From: JBGTSJ01 sp041940305
GTDB lineage: Bacteria > Planctomycetota > Planctomycetia > Planctomycetales > Planctomycetaceae
Direction of reading: 5' to 3'
Length of the DNA: 64,000 nt
Assembly: GCA_041940305.1 (NCBI GenBank)
Contig: JBGTSJ010000012.1
Coordinates: 1-64,000, forward strand
The notes under the pieces are model-generated. The model did not search any database, was not told the DNA's origin, and worked only from the letters and a program-made list of their open reading frames with translations. Shown one piece after another: positions 33,975 to 41,701 of the stretch. Position 1 is the stretch's first letter. Each line of letters starts with the position of its first letter. The position numbers were made by a program, and so were the translations under genes.

Positions 33975-34049
33975 GGCCCCATCGTCTAGCCCGGCCCAGG
34001 ACATTGGATTTTCAGTCCAAGAACAGGGGTTCAAATCCCCTTGGGGTCA
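33975..34049 (+). tRNA. tRNA-Glu (anticodon TTC)
   Basis: Full cloverleaf. Acceptor GGCCCCA pairs with TGGGGTC (one G-T); D arm GTCT...AGGAC; anticodon stem TTGGA/TCCAA with loop TTTTCAG giving TTC; T arm AGGGG TTCAAAT CCCCT; discriminator base A at 34049. CCA is not encoded. It has its own promoter and a terminator at 34057. Confidence 0.96.
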
Positions 34050-34056
34050 CTCTTCT

Positions 34057-34082
34057 CCCGCGACCAGCCGTCGCGGGTTTTT
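34057..34082 (+). terminator. Rho-independent terminator of tRNA-Glu
   Basis: CCCGCGA (34057-34063), 7-base loop, TCGCGGG (34071-34077), then five T. Confidence 0.9.
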
Positions 34083-34131
34083 CATGCGCCAGCGACTTGC
34101 TCGCAGCGAACATTTCACGTGCCGTCGTCGC

Positions 34132-34800
34132 TCAGTCGATCCCGTAAGCGAATTCTACATGCCAGCGGCCTTCTACTCTTCTGACCAGGTAGTATGCCAG
34201 GAGTGCGCCACGATGGATCACGCGATCGGGGTTCCCGCCGCCATTGTACAGGGCCACCGCGATATGGCCGTCCAACCATCCGTTCGCCTCTTGATCAGGT
34301 CTGAACTTCCGTAATTCCAATGCAAGCTTACGTGGCGCGTCATCGTCGCTCCGGGGATCCAGATAGTGGCGGTCAACCCGCCACCCCATCACAACCGGTA
34401 CGTATGCCACAGGCACATTGATGTCGGGATCGGCAAGAAAGACAGCGGCGGTTTCTCCGTCGGTCCCGTAGAAACTGCGGGACGAAGCGCGCTCGGGAGT
34501 CCGCAACAGGTCCCCGAGTACCTCGTCCAGAATCTCCGCCCATTCTTCATCGGACAGGTCCGATAGAGAGTCGACCGCAGGGGGCGACGTCGGGAACAGC
34601 AACTCCCTCAACGTCTCGTCGCTGTTTGCCGGTCGCTGTGAGTCGGTGGTGCGATCTGAAGGCGAAGTGGGATCGGCCTCCGATGAGGAATTTGCAGCTG
34701 CGGCTGCAGTTGCGACCCCAGCTGTCGACGCGATCCATGAGGTAAGCATCACCAGGCAGCCGACAGCAACCGCCATTGGGATGTCGCGTTCCGCACGCAT
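34132..34800 (-). CDS. Exported protein of unknown function
   Basis: A 222-residue protein with an N-terminal hydrophobic segment (MAVAVGCLVMLTSWIASTAG), so probably exported. After a Ser/Asp/Thr-rich linker come LSDEEWAEILDEVLGDLL and a C-terminal half with PVAYVPVVMGWRVDRHYLD and IHRGALLAYYLVRRVEGRWH. ATG 34800 is preferred over 34827. I do not recognise the family. It converges on tRNA-Glu. Confidence 0.6.
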   Translation of the reverse strand: MRAERDIPMAVAVGCLVMLTSWIASTAGVATAAAAANSSSEADPTSPSDRTTDSQRPANSDETLRELLFPTSPPAVDSLSDLSDEEWAEILDEVLGDLLRTPERASSRSFYGTDGETAAVFLADPDINVPVAYVPVVMGWRVDRHYLDPRSDDDAPRKLALELRKFRPDQEANGWLDGHIAVALYNGGGNPDRVIHRGALLAYYLVRRVEGRWHVEFAYGID

Positions 34801-35004
34801 ACTTTGATCTCCGCCAAGCTCCCGCACACCTGACCATAATATTACATCGCTGTGAACTCACCTCCCGCAGTGCGGTTCCCTGAATTCCTGAAGCACGCCG
34901 CCTCCCCGTCGGGTACTCACCGGCGACGACCCCGCCTATGATTCGGTGCGGTCGTGATCGGGCCGCGAACCATTCCACGGCAACGACTCGGAACAGGACT
35001 CGGC

Positions 35005-36738
35005 ATGTCAGCGAATACGGAGACTCAGGACACGACGCCCGCCTCGGAATCGCCCCCCATCCGCAGCCGTTCCCGTGCCGCCACATGGGGCGATGTCGCC
35101 GTCGGCGCGTGGCTGGCATTCGTCCTCATCGGCCAGATCGTTCTCTGGTTCGTGATGGACATGCCGTTCGGCCGGTCGATTCCCGTGATGGTGACCTACT
35201 CGATGGGCATCGTCACCGTCTTCGTCCTGCTCGCGTGGCTGGCGTTCTTTGCGCCGCTGCGACGCTCCATCGGCATGGCGCTCGCCGGCCTGCTGCTCGT
35301 GCCGATCATCGGATTCGCCGCCTCCATCAGGCAGGTCCACTTCACCGGCGACATCGAGCCGGTCCTCACGTTCCGCTGGGAGCCGACGCAGGAAGAGCGG
35401 CTCGCCGCATTCCGGAAATCTCAGGAACAGCGGCTCGCCGCCGCCGGCGAGGAGCCGGCGGTCGCCGAGCTTCCCGCAGCGCAGCCCGAAGATATGCCGG
35501 AGTATCGCGGCATCAACCGGGACGGCGTCGTCATCGGTCCGCCGCTGCGCGAGAACTGGTCGGCTCATCCGCCGCGTGAACTCTGGCGTCACCCCTGCGG
35601 CGGAGGTTATGCCTCATTCGCAGCGGTCGGCAATCTGCTCGTGACGATCGAACAGCGCGGCGGCAACGAGGCGGTTGTCTGCTACGACGCCGAGACCGGC
35701 AACGAACTCTGGAGCCACGAATACCCCGCGTCCTTCTTTGAAGGAATGGGGGGCCCCGGACCGCGCGCCACTCCGACAATCGACGGTGCCGATGTCTTCA
35801 GCCTCGGCGCAATAGGAGACCTGTACCGTCTCGATCTCGCGACCGGCGAGCCTCGCTGGAACGTCAACATCCTTACCGGCAATGGACTCACGACGACGAA
35901 CGACAAGGGAGAGAAGGTCCCCCTCAACGCGATCTGGGCGATGTCCAGTTCGCCGCTGATTGTCGAGGGGAAGGTGATCGTCAACGCCGGCGGCCCCGAG
36001 GGCAACGGCCTCGTCGCTTATGACCGGGACAGCGGAGACACCATCTGGAAGGGAGACGGCCTCGACGCACCCAGGATTCACAAGGACTCCCTCAACCGCG
36101 CCGGCTACAGTTCCCCGCAACTGGCCACCCTCGGCGGCGTCCGGCAGGTGCTCATTTTCGACGGCGTCGGCCTGCGAGGCTGCTCGCTCGAAACCGGAGA
36201 CCAGTTCTGGTTCCACCAGTTCGATGAAGGAGAAGGCCCCGGAAAGATCAACGTCGCCCAGCCGTTGATCCTGCCCGACGACCGCGTCTTCATCTCCGCC
36301 AGCTACGGCCGCGGCTCGGCCGTGCTACAGGTCACCCGCACCGGTGAAGAATGGAGCGTCACACCGGACGGCGAGTTCGAGAAGATGACCATGCGGGCCA
36401 AGTTCTCCAGTCCGGTCCTGCACGAAGGCGTCATCTACGGTCTCGACGAGGGCCTGCTGATGGCGATCGACGCGAAGTCGGGCAAGCGGCTGTGGAAGCG
36501 CGACCGCGGCGCCCAGTACGGTCACGGCCAGATCCTGCTCACCGGCGACCGCCTGTTCGTGCTCTCGGAACAGGGGGAACTCGTGCTGGTCAACGCCTCC
36601 CCCGACGCCTGGCAGGAGATCGCGAAGCTCCCCGTGCTGCAGGGGGAGAAGACCTGGAACCCGCCCGTCCTCGTCCGCGGCCGCGCCTACGTCCGCAACC
36701 ACCTCGAAATGGCCGCTTTCGATCTGACCGCCGAGTGA
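35005..36738 (+). CDS. Membrane-anchored PQQ-like beta-propeller protein
   Basis: A 577-residue protein. Three transmembrane helices in the first 110 residues (WLAFVLIGQIVLWFVMDM; MGIVTVFVLLAWLAFFA; MALAGLLLVPIIGFAA) are followed by an exported beta-propeller of the PQQ type: VVCYDAETGNELWSHEYPAS, LYRLDLATGEPRWNV, LVAYDRDSGDTIWKGDG, LMAIDAKSGKRLWKRDRG. No catalytic dehydrogenase motif is visible, so it is more likely a binding or assembly propeller (BamB-like shape) than an alcohol dehydrogenase. AGGA before ATG 35005 supports the start. Confidence 0.88.
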   Translation: MSANTETQDTTPASESPPIRSRSRAATWGDVAVGAWLAFVLIGQIVLWFVMDMPFGRSIPVMVTYSMGIVTVFVLLAWLAFFAPLRRSIGMALAGLLLVPIIGFAASIRQVHFTGDIEPVLTFRWEPTQEERLAAFRKSQEQRLAAAGEEPAVAELPAAQPEDMPEYRGINRDGVVIGPPLRENWSAHPPRELWRHPCGGGYASFAAVGNLLVTIEQRGGNEAVVCYDAETGNELWSHEYPASFFEGMGGPGPRATPTIDGADVFSLGAIGDLYRLDLATGEPRWNVNILTGNGLTTTNDKGEKVPLNAIWAMSSSPLIVEGKVIVNAGGPEGNGLVAYDRDSGDTIWKGDGLDAPRIHKDSLNRAGYSSPQLATLGGVRQVLIFDGVGLRGCSLETGDQFWFHQFDEGEGPGKINVAQPLILPDDRVFISASYGRGSAVLQVTRTGEEWSVTPDGEFEKMTMRAKFSSPVLHEGVIYGLDEGLLMAIDAKSGKRLWKRDRGAQYGHGQILLTGDRLFVLSEQGELVLVNASPDAWQEIAKLPVLQGEKTWNPPVLVRGRAYVRNHLEMAAFDLTAE

Positions 36739-36830
36739 CGATCGCATCAAGGCGTGGCCTGCTGGTCGGTGCGAACCGACCTCGACATCGGCGGCTCGTA
36801 GGGTTCGTCCGCAAGCATCGGGTCATCCGC

Positions 36831-37460
36831 ATGTACACGCCTGCCAGCTTCGCCGTCTCTGATCGAGACCGGCTGCATGAATTCATCAATCAGCACAGCT
36901 TCGCCTCACTCATCACGGTGAACGCAGGAGAGTTGGCTGCCTCCCATCTGCCGTTACTGTTCGATCGGGACCCGGGCGACTTCGGCCGGCTGCTCGGCCA
37001 CATGGCCCGCGCCAATCCGCAGTGGCGGGACGCCGAAGGAATCGAGGCGCTCGCGATCTTTCACGGCCCGCACGCCTACATCTCCCCGACCTGGTACGAG
37101 GCCCCAAACACCGTCCCGACCTGGAACTACGTCGCCGTCCATGTCTATGGGACGCTGCGGATCGTGCGGGATCGTGCCGAACTTCGGCAGATCATCGAGC
37201 AGACGGTCGAGCAGTACGAGCGCGGCCGGCAGTCGCCGTGGAATCTGAACGTCCGGAACACCGCGTTCCTCGACGGCCTGCTGGACGCGATCGTCGGCTT
37301 CACGCTCGACATCACGCGGATCGAAGGGAAATGGAAACTCAGCCAGAACCACGATGCGGCCCGCCGCGAGAAGGTCATCCATGCGCTCCGCAACGACAGC
37401 GGCGAGAACCCGCAGGCGATCGCCGATCTGATGCAGCGCACGCTGGATGATCCCGGCTGA
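36831..37460 (+). CDS. FMN-binding PaiB-family protein
   Basis: A 209-residue split-barrel flavin-binding protein: MYTPASFAVSDRDRLHEFIN, FASLITVNAGELAASHLPLL, GPHAYISPTWYEAPNTVPTW, NYVAVHVYGTLRI, and SQNHDAARREKVI near the end. The family is named after B. subtilis PaiB, a protease and sporulation repressor, but biochemical roles in most members are unknown; an FMN-dependent oxidoreductase or protective function is possible. ATG 36831. It lies 92 bp after the PQQ gene and 116 bp before hslV. Confidence 0.88.
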   Translation: MYTPASFAVSDRDRLHEFINQHSFASLITVNAGELAASHLPLLFDRDPGDFGRLLGHMARANPQWRDAEGIEALAIFHGPHAYISPTWYEAPNTVPTWNYVAVHVYGTLRIVRDRAELRQIIEQTVEQYERGRQSPWNLNVRNTAFLDGLLDAIVGFTLDITRIEGKWKLSQNHDAARREKVIHALRNDSGENPQAIADLMQRTLDDPG

Positions 37461-37576
37461 CAGCGAAAGTCCGTGTTTCCGGTTTCGAGTTCTGCGGCCC
37501 GCGGGCTTTCCCGCCTGAATCCTCCCCATAGAATGCCCCTGACAGCGAACAACCTGCAGATACCGGAGAAGCCAGC

Positions 37577-38152
37577 TTGTCATCGTCTCATGCCGACCGT
37601 CCGCGCCGCGTGCGGTCCCGTTCCACCACCGTTCTCAGCGTCCGCCACAAGGGAGTCGTCGCGGTCGGCAGCGACGGCCAGGTGACCTATGGCAACAGCG
37701 TCCTCAAGCACGACACCCGCAAGCTCCGCAAGATTCTGGGTGACCAAGTTCTCGTCGGCTTCGCCGGGTCCACCGCGGATGCCTTCGCCCTGCTGGAACG
37801 CTTCGAAGCGAAGGCCAAGGATTTTCCCGGCAACCTCCCCCGCGCCGCGACCGAACTTGCCCGCGACTGGCGGACCGACCGCGTCCTCCGCCGGCTGGAA
37901 GCGATGATGATCGCCGTCAACGCCGAGCACAGCCTGTTGATCACCGGTCAGGGAGACGTCGTCCAGCCTTCCGACGGCATCCTCGGCATCGGCTCCGGCG
38001 GCCAGTACGCCGTCGCCGCCGCCCGCGGCCTCATGAAGCATTCGTCCCTCGGCGCCGCGGAGATCGTGCGCGAATCGCTCCTCATCGCCTCCGACATCGA
38101 CATCTACACCAACCAGAACCTGCTCATCGAAGAACTCCCGGCTCGATCGTGA
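37577..38152 (+). CDS. hslV: ATP-dependent protease subunit HslV
   Basis: Threonine protease of the HslUV complex, a proteasome-like double hexamer in the cytoplasm. The 191-residue protein has a short pro-region; the catalytic N-terminal Thr after processing is probably Thr17 in [12 protein letters not shown]. Other family parts: [40 protein letters not shown] and [14 protein letters not shown]. The start used is TTG 37577 with GGAG upstream. Its partner hslU is not directly adjacent: 650 bp with inverted repeats and one unknown gene separates them. Confidence 0.95.
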   Translation: MSSSHADRPRRVRSRSTTVLSVRHKGVVAVGSDGQVTYGNSVLKHDTRKLRKILGDQVLVGFAGSTADAFALLERFEAKAKDFPGNLPRAATELARDWRTDRVLRRLEAMMIAVNAEHSLLITGQGDVVQPSDGILGIGSGGQYAVAAARGLMKHSSLGAAEIVRESLLIASDIDIYTNQNLLIEELPARS

Positions 38153-38203
38153 TCCTGAGGAGGAACCACGGAATACACGGAAGGAACGGAAAGAAAGCAA
38201 TGT

Positions 38204-38298
38204 GAACCGCGAAATTCGCGAACTGCGCGAAAGAAGCAGATTCAAGATTACGGATCGCAGGTTGCAAGCTTTCGCATCATTCGCCAGTTTCGCGGTTC
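38204..38298. repeat. Nested inverted repeat inside element C
   Basis: Two 28-bp arms (38204-38231 and 38271-38298) are inverted copies with 22 matches, sharing GAACCGCGAAA and GCGAA words. Confidence 0.65.
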
Positions 38299-38352
38299 CT
38301 TCTCCCCTTCCATGATTCCCGACTATCCGTAGTTGATTTAGAAGCTCTCAAC

Positions 38353-38730
38353 ATGCCGGAACCGAGTCGGCTCTTGGCACGAAGTCAGACTTGCGTCCAT
38401 CATGATAGGGTTGCGGTGACAAAGGCAGAAATGAGGACTGTCCTTAGTGAGCGATTGTCCGAATTTCGCCAATGGAGTTACCAGGAACTTGCGGAGCGGG
38501 CAGAGAACGATCACGACATTCGCGTTATTGAAGATGAGTTTCGAGACGGAACCAGTTACTTCATTGAGATCGAAGCGTTCTGGGATGGAGCACGGCATTC
38601 CGACGTCCGGGTCTGGGGGCATCTGTATTTCTCACCGCCGCGAAAGCTCCTGGGCTTCATCCCGGCCTACATCTCAGAAGTCAGCGACAGTTTCATCATG
38701 AATCCTGATGGCGGATACGTGGGTGAGTAA
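38353..38730 (+). CDS. Unknown protein between hslV and hslU
   Basis: Up to 125 residues. The first 26 (MPEPSRLLARSQTCVHHDRV) look less natural, and GTG 38416 (VTKAEMRTVLSERL) or ATG 38431 may be the real start. The body has VLSERLSEFRQWSYQELAER, DEFRDGTSYFIEIEAFWDGA and SDVRVWGHLYFSPPRKLLGF, a mixed alpha-beta pattern with no motif known to me. Its base use is visibly more AT-rich than the flanking hsl genes, and it is enclosed by inverted repeats, which hints at insertion. Confidence 0.6.
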   Translation: MPEPSRLLARSQTCVHHDRVAVTKAEMRTVLSERLSEFRQWSYQELAERAENDHDIRVIEDEFRDGTSYFIEIEAFWDGARHSDVRVWGHLYFSPPRKLLGFIPAYISEVSDSFIMNPDGGYVGE

Positions 38731-38803
38731 TCCGACCGAAACGTAAACAGCCTCACCCATTCGACTTTCCGTTAATTCCGTGTATTCCGTGGTTGCTTCC
38801 CCG

Positions 38804-40141
38804 ATGCAAGAACTCGCTCCTCGCCAGATCGTCGATCGCCTCGACGAGCACATCATCGGACAGGCCGACGCCAAGCGGGCCGTCGCCATTGCGCTGCGGA
38901 ACCGCTGGCGCTGGAAACAGCTGCCGGAAGAGATCCGCCGTGAGGTCACACCCAAGAACATCATCATGATCGGCCCGACGGGGGTCGGCAAAACCGAGAT
39001 CACCCGCCGGCTCGCGTTCCTCACCGGTGCGCCGCTGGTGAAAGTTGAGGCCACCAAGTACACCGAGGTCGGCTACGTCGGCCGCGACGTGGAAAGCATG
39101 ATCCGCGACCTCGTCGAGGCGGCGATCCGACTCGTCAAGGCGGACCAGCGCGAGAAGATCCTGCCCCGCGCCCAGCAGCGCGTGGAAGACCGGCTGCTGG
39201 ACCTGCTCCTTCCCAAGCCGGAACGGCCGGCGCCGGGCGAGGCGGACGATCCGGGAAAGCATGAGCGAACGCGCGAAAAGTTTCGCGACATGCTCCGCAC
39301 CGGCGCGCTGGAGGACCGCAAGGTGGAGGTCCGCGTCGATCAGCGGCACATCCCTGTCCAGATCTTCTCCAACATGGGCATGGAGCAGATGGACGTCGAT
39401 TTCCAGAACATGTTCGAGAAGCTGATGCCCAAGCAGCAGCAGAAACGCGAGATGGCCGTCAGCGACGCCCGCAAGCTCCTGGTTGAAATGGAGGTCGAAA
39501 GCCTGATGGACAAGGACGCCATCCATCAGCAGGCGATCGAACTCGCCGAGCAGCAGGGGATCGTGTTCATCGACGAGATGGACAAGATCTGCGGCTCCGA
39601 GGAAGGGTCGAAGTCGATCGACGTCAGCCGGCAGGGGGTGCAGCGCGACCTGCTTCCCATCGTCGAAGGCACCACGGTGCAGACGCGGTACGGCAACGTG
39701 AAGACCGACCACATGCTGTTCATCGCGGCCGGCGCGTTTCACCGCGCCCGCCCATCCGACCTGATGCCCGAACTGCAGGGACGGTTTCCGATCCGCGTGG
39801 AATTGCAGCCGCTGACACGCGATGATTTCCTGCGGATCCTGACCGAACCGACCAGTTCGCTCACGCGGCAGTATGAGGCGATGCTGAAGACCGACGGCGT
39901 CAATCTGGAATTCAAGGAGGACGGCCTCGCCACGATCGCTGACATCGCCTGGCAGGTGAACCAGACCACGCAGAACATCGGCGCCCGCCGCCTGCACACC
40001 ATTCTCGAACGGCTGCTCGAGGACGTCAGCTTTGAGGGCCCGAACATGCAGGGGCAGACCGTGACGATCGACGCGGCGTACGTCCACCAGAAGCTCGACG
40101 CCGTCGTGCAGACGGAGGATCTGTCGAAGTTCATTCTGTGA
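38804..40141 (+). CDS. hslU: ATP-dependent protease ATPase subunit HslU
   Basis: AAA+ unfoldase of HslUV, 445 residues. Walker A GPTGVGKT at 57-64, pore loop GYVGRD, an intermediate I-domain rich in Glu/Arg/Gln, Walker B IVFIDEMDKI, and arginine finger/sensor 2 region near NIGARRLHTILERLL. ATG 38804 begins MQELAPRQIVDRLDEHIIGQ; the longer frame would translate the end of repeat element C and is rejected. The C-terminal ...LSKFIL end, needed to dock into HslV, is present. Confidence 0.96.
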   Translation: MQELAPRQIVDRLDEHIIGQADAKRAVAIALRNRWRWKQLPEEIRREVTPKNIIMIGPTGVGKTEITRRLAFLTGAPLVKVEATKYTEVGYVGRDVESMIRDLVEAAIRLVKADQREKILPRAQQRVEDRLLDLLLPKPERPAPGEADDPGKHERTREKFRDMLRTGALEDRKVEVRVDQRHIPVQIFSNMGMEQMDVDFQNMFEKLMPKQQQKREMAVSDARKLLVEMEVESLMDKDAIHQQAIELAEQQGIVFIDEMDKICGSEEGSKSIDVSRQGVQRDLLPIVEGTTVQTRYGNVKTDHMLFIAAGAFHRARPSDLMPELQGRFPIRVELQPLTRDDFLRILTEPTSSLTRQYEAMLKTDGVNLEFKEDGLATIADIAWQVNQTTQNIGARRLHTILERLLEDVSFEGPNMQGQTVTIDAAYVHQKLDAVVQTEDLSKFIL

Positions 40142-40201
40142 CGGAATTCGTGGTGAGTGGTGAGTGGTATTTAGGGGGGAACCAAGGCGACCGCGCATGA
40201 C

Positions 40202-41194
40202 ATGAGCGCAATCGAACAACACGTCGCCCGGACGCTCGACTCGCACCGCATCCGCTCCACGCGCATCGTCGTGGCCGTCTCCGGCGGCGCCGACAGCATG
40301 GCCCTGCTGCACGCCCTCCACGCCCTCCGTCATTCTCACAGCCTCGACGTTCATGCGGCTCATCTGAATCATTCGCTGCGCGGCGCCGAATCCGACGCCG
40401 ATGCCGAATGGGTCGCTGCCGCGTGTGCGGACCTGGATGTGCCATGCTCCATTGAGCGGCGCGACGTTCGGGCCGCGTCGAACGCAGCGGGCACAGGCAT
40501 CGAGGAGACCGCCCGCAACCTGCGCTACGAGTTCCTGACAGCCACGGCCCGCTCGCTGGATTCCCCCTGGGTGGCCCTCGCCCACAACGCCGACGACCAG
40601 GTCGAGACCGTCCTCCACCGGATCATCCGGGGCACCGGTCTGGCCGGCCTGAGCGGCATGCCGGTCAGCCGTCCGCTGGCGGAGGGAATCGAGCTCATTC
40701 GGCCGCTGCTGGGCGTCAGTCGTGCAACAATCGAGAATGCGCTGCGGGAGGCCGGTCGAAGCTGGCGCGAAGATGCCACAAATGCACTTCCGGAGTATAC
40801 GCGCAATCGCATCCGCCGCACGTTGCTGCCGCTGCTGCGGGCGGAGTTTAACCCGCAGGTGGACGTCGCGCTGTTGCGGCTCGCCCGGCAGGCGGACGAC
40901 GCCCGGCAGATCATCGATGCGGCCGCGGACGATCTGCTCCTCGCCTCGCTGCTTGATGCCGCGCCCGATTCCGCCCGTATCGACTGCCCCCGGCTGGCCG
41001 AAGCGCCGCCGCATCTCATCAGAGCCCTGCTGCAACGGCTCTGGCGCCGACAGAACTGGCCGGAAAGCGCGATGAGCTACTCCCACTGGGACAGACTCGC
41101 TGCGCTGACCGCCGCCTCCGGCGCGGCCGTGCAGCTTCCCGGGGGCATTACCGCGTCTCGCCGGGGCCAGCTACTCCGTTTGGCCCGCTCGTAG
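40202..41194 (+). CDS. tilS: tRNA(Ile)-lysidine synthase TilS
   Basis: Modifies C34 of tRNA-Ile(CAU) to lysidine so that it reads AUA. The PP-loop SGGADS at 27-32 and the NADDQVETVLHRIIRGTGLAG segment are diagnostic, with ALREAGRSWREDATNALPEY and RNRIRRTLLPLL following. At 330 residues it is shorter than E. coli TilS (about 430); it ends near the substrate-binding domain and lacks the small C-terminal domain, as in several bacterial groups. ATG 40202 lies 60 bp after hslU. Confidence 0.93.
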   Translation: MSAIEQHVARTLDSHRIRSTRIVVAVSGGADSMALLHALHALRHSHSLDVHAAHLNHSLRGAESDADAEWVAAACADLDVPCSIERRDVRAASNAAGTGIEETARNLRYEFLTATARSLDSPWVALAHNADDQVETVLHRIIRGTGLAGLSGMPVSRPLAEGIELIRPLLGVSRATIENALREAGRSWREDATNALPEYTRNRIRRTLLPLLRAEFNPQVDVALLRLARQADDARQIIDAAADDLLLASLLDAAPDSARIDCPRLAEAPPHLIRALLQRLWRRQNWPESAMSYSHWDRLAALTAASGAAVQLPGGITASRRGQLLRLARS

Positions 41195-41307
41195 CCCAGG
41201 GATCGCCTGACGGAGCAGGTATCGAAGCGTTGAACATCTCCGAAGCGTTCGTCCAGTGTGACGGTTCGGAAACCGGCTGAACTCAAGACAACGAATGCGG
41301 GGACGGT

Positions 41308-41586
41308 TCACAGCGGGCGTGGCTCCTGCGCCCGGTGCTGCCAGAACAGTCGGTCTGTCGTGATGATCCCGCGGCGGAGGGCGCACATCAGGCAGACGGT
41401 CTCCTCGCCGTGGATCAGGTAGATCTCGCCGCTCATCAGCAGGTGGAAGTAATCCTCGCCGGGTCGCTTGTAGAAGCAGTACTGCCGCTCCCAGCCGTCC
41501 TTGATCTTCGCCTGCCATCCCTCCGGGGCCGGGGCGTACAGCCTGACGTCGGGCGAGTCGACGGATTTGAGTGCGAGCGGCGTCAT
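41308..41586 (-). CDS. Small conserved-looking protein of unknown function
   Basis: A 92-residue protein from ATG 41586: PDVRLYAPAPEGWQAKIKDG, YCFYKRPGEDYFHLLMSGEI, LIHGEETVCLMCALRRGIIT. It shows a strand-rich pattern with regular charge distribution and no signal peptide; I do not recognise a family. It converges with tilS and is divergent from the secreted cytochrome gene at 41702. Confidence 0.6.
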   Translation of the reverse strand: MTPLALKSVDSPDVRLYAPAPEGWQAKIKDGWERQYCFYKRPGEDYFHLLMSGEIYLIHGEETVCLMCALRRGIITTDRLFWQHRAQEPRPL

Positions 41587-41701
41587 CGGAAAACCCGGTC
41601 GTCGAAACAGTAAGAGGTCGCACGTCGGCTGGCGGATGAGTAGAATCGATCAACACCCCCTGATTCGATCCCGCCCGGTTCGCTCCTGCCCCGCCTCACC
41701 C

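Larger units (their letters stand above)
38162..38799. repeat. Inverted-repeat element C (outer arms) between hslV and hslU
   Basis: Arm 38162-38192 and arm 38766-38799 are inverted near-copies of about 31-33 bp built on CCACGGAATACACGGA. They enclose a nested inverted repeat (38204-38298) and the 125-residue unknown gene. The right arm reaches to 5 bp before the hslU start. Confidence 0.75.

Noticed and set aside
36351..36830. Long N-terminal extension of the PaiB-like protein
   Set aside because: It overlaps the end of the PQQ gene in another frame and is Arg-rich; the family start MYTPA lies at 36831.
38753..41086. Large minus-strand ORF of 777 codons
   Set aside because: It is the antisense shadow of hslU and tilS, both of which have full catalytic motifs.
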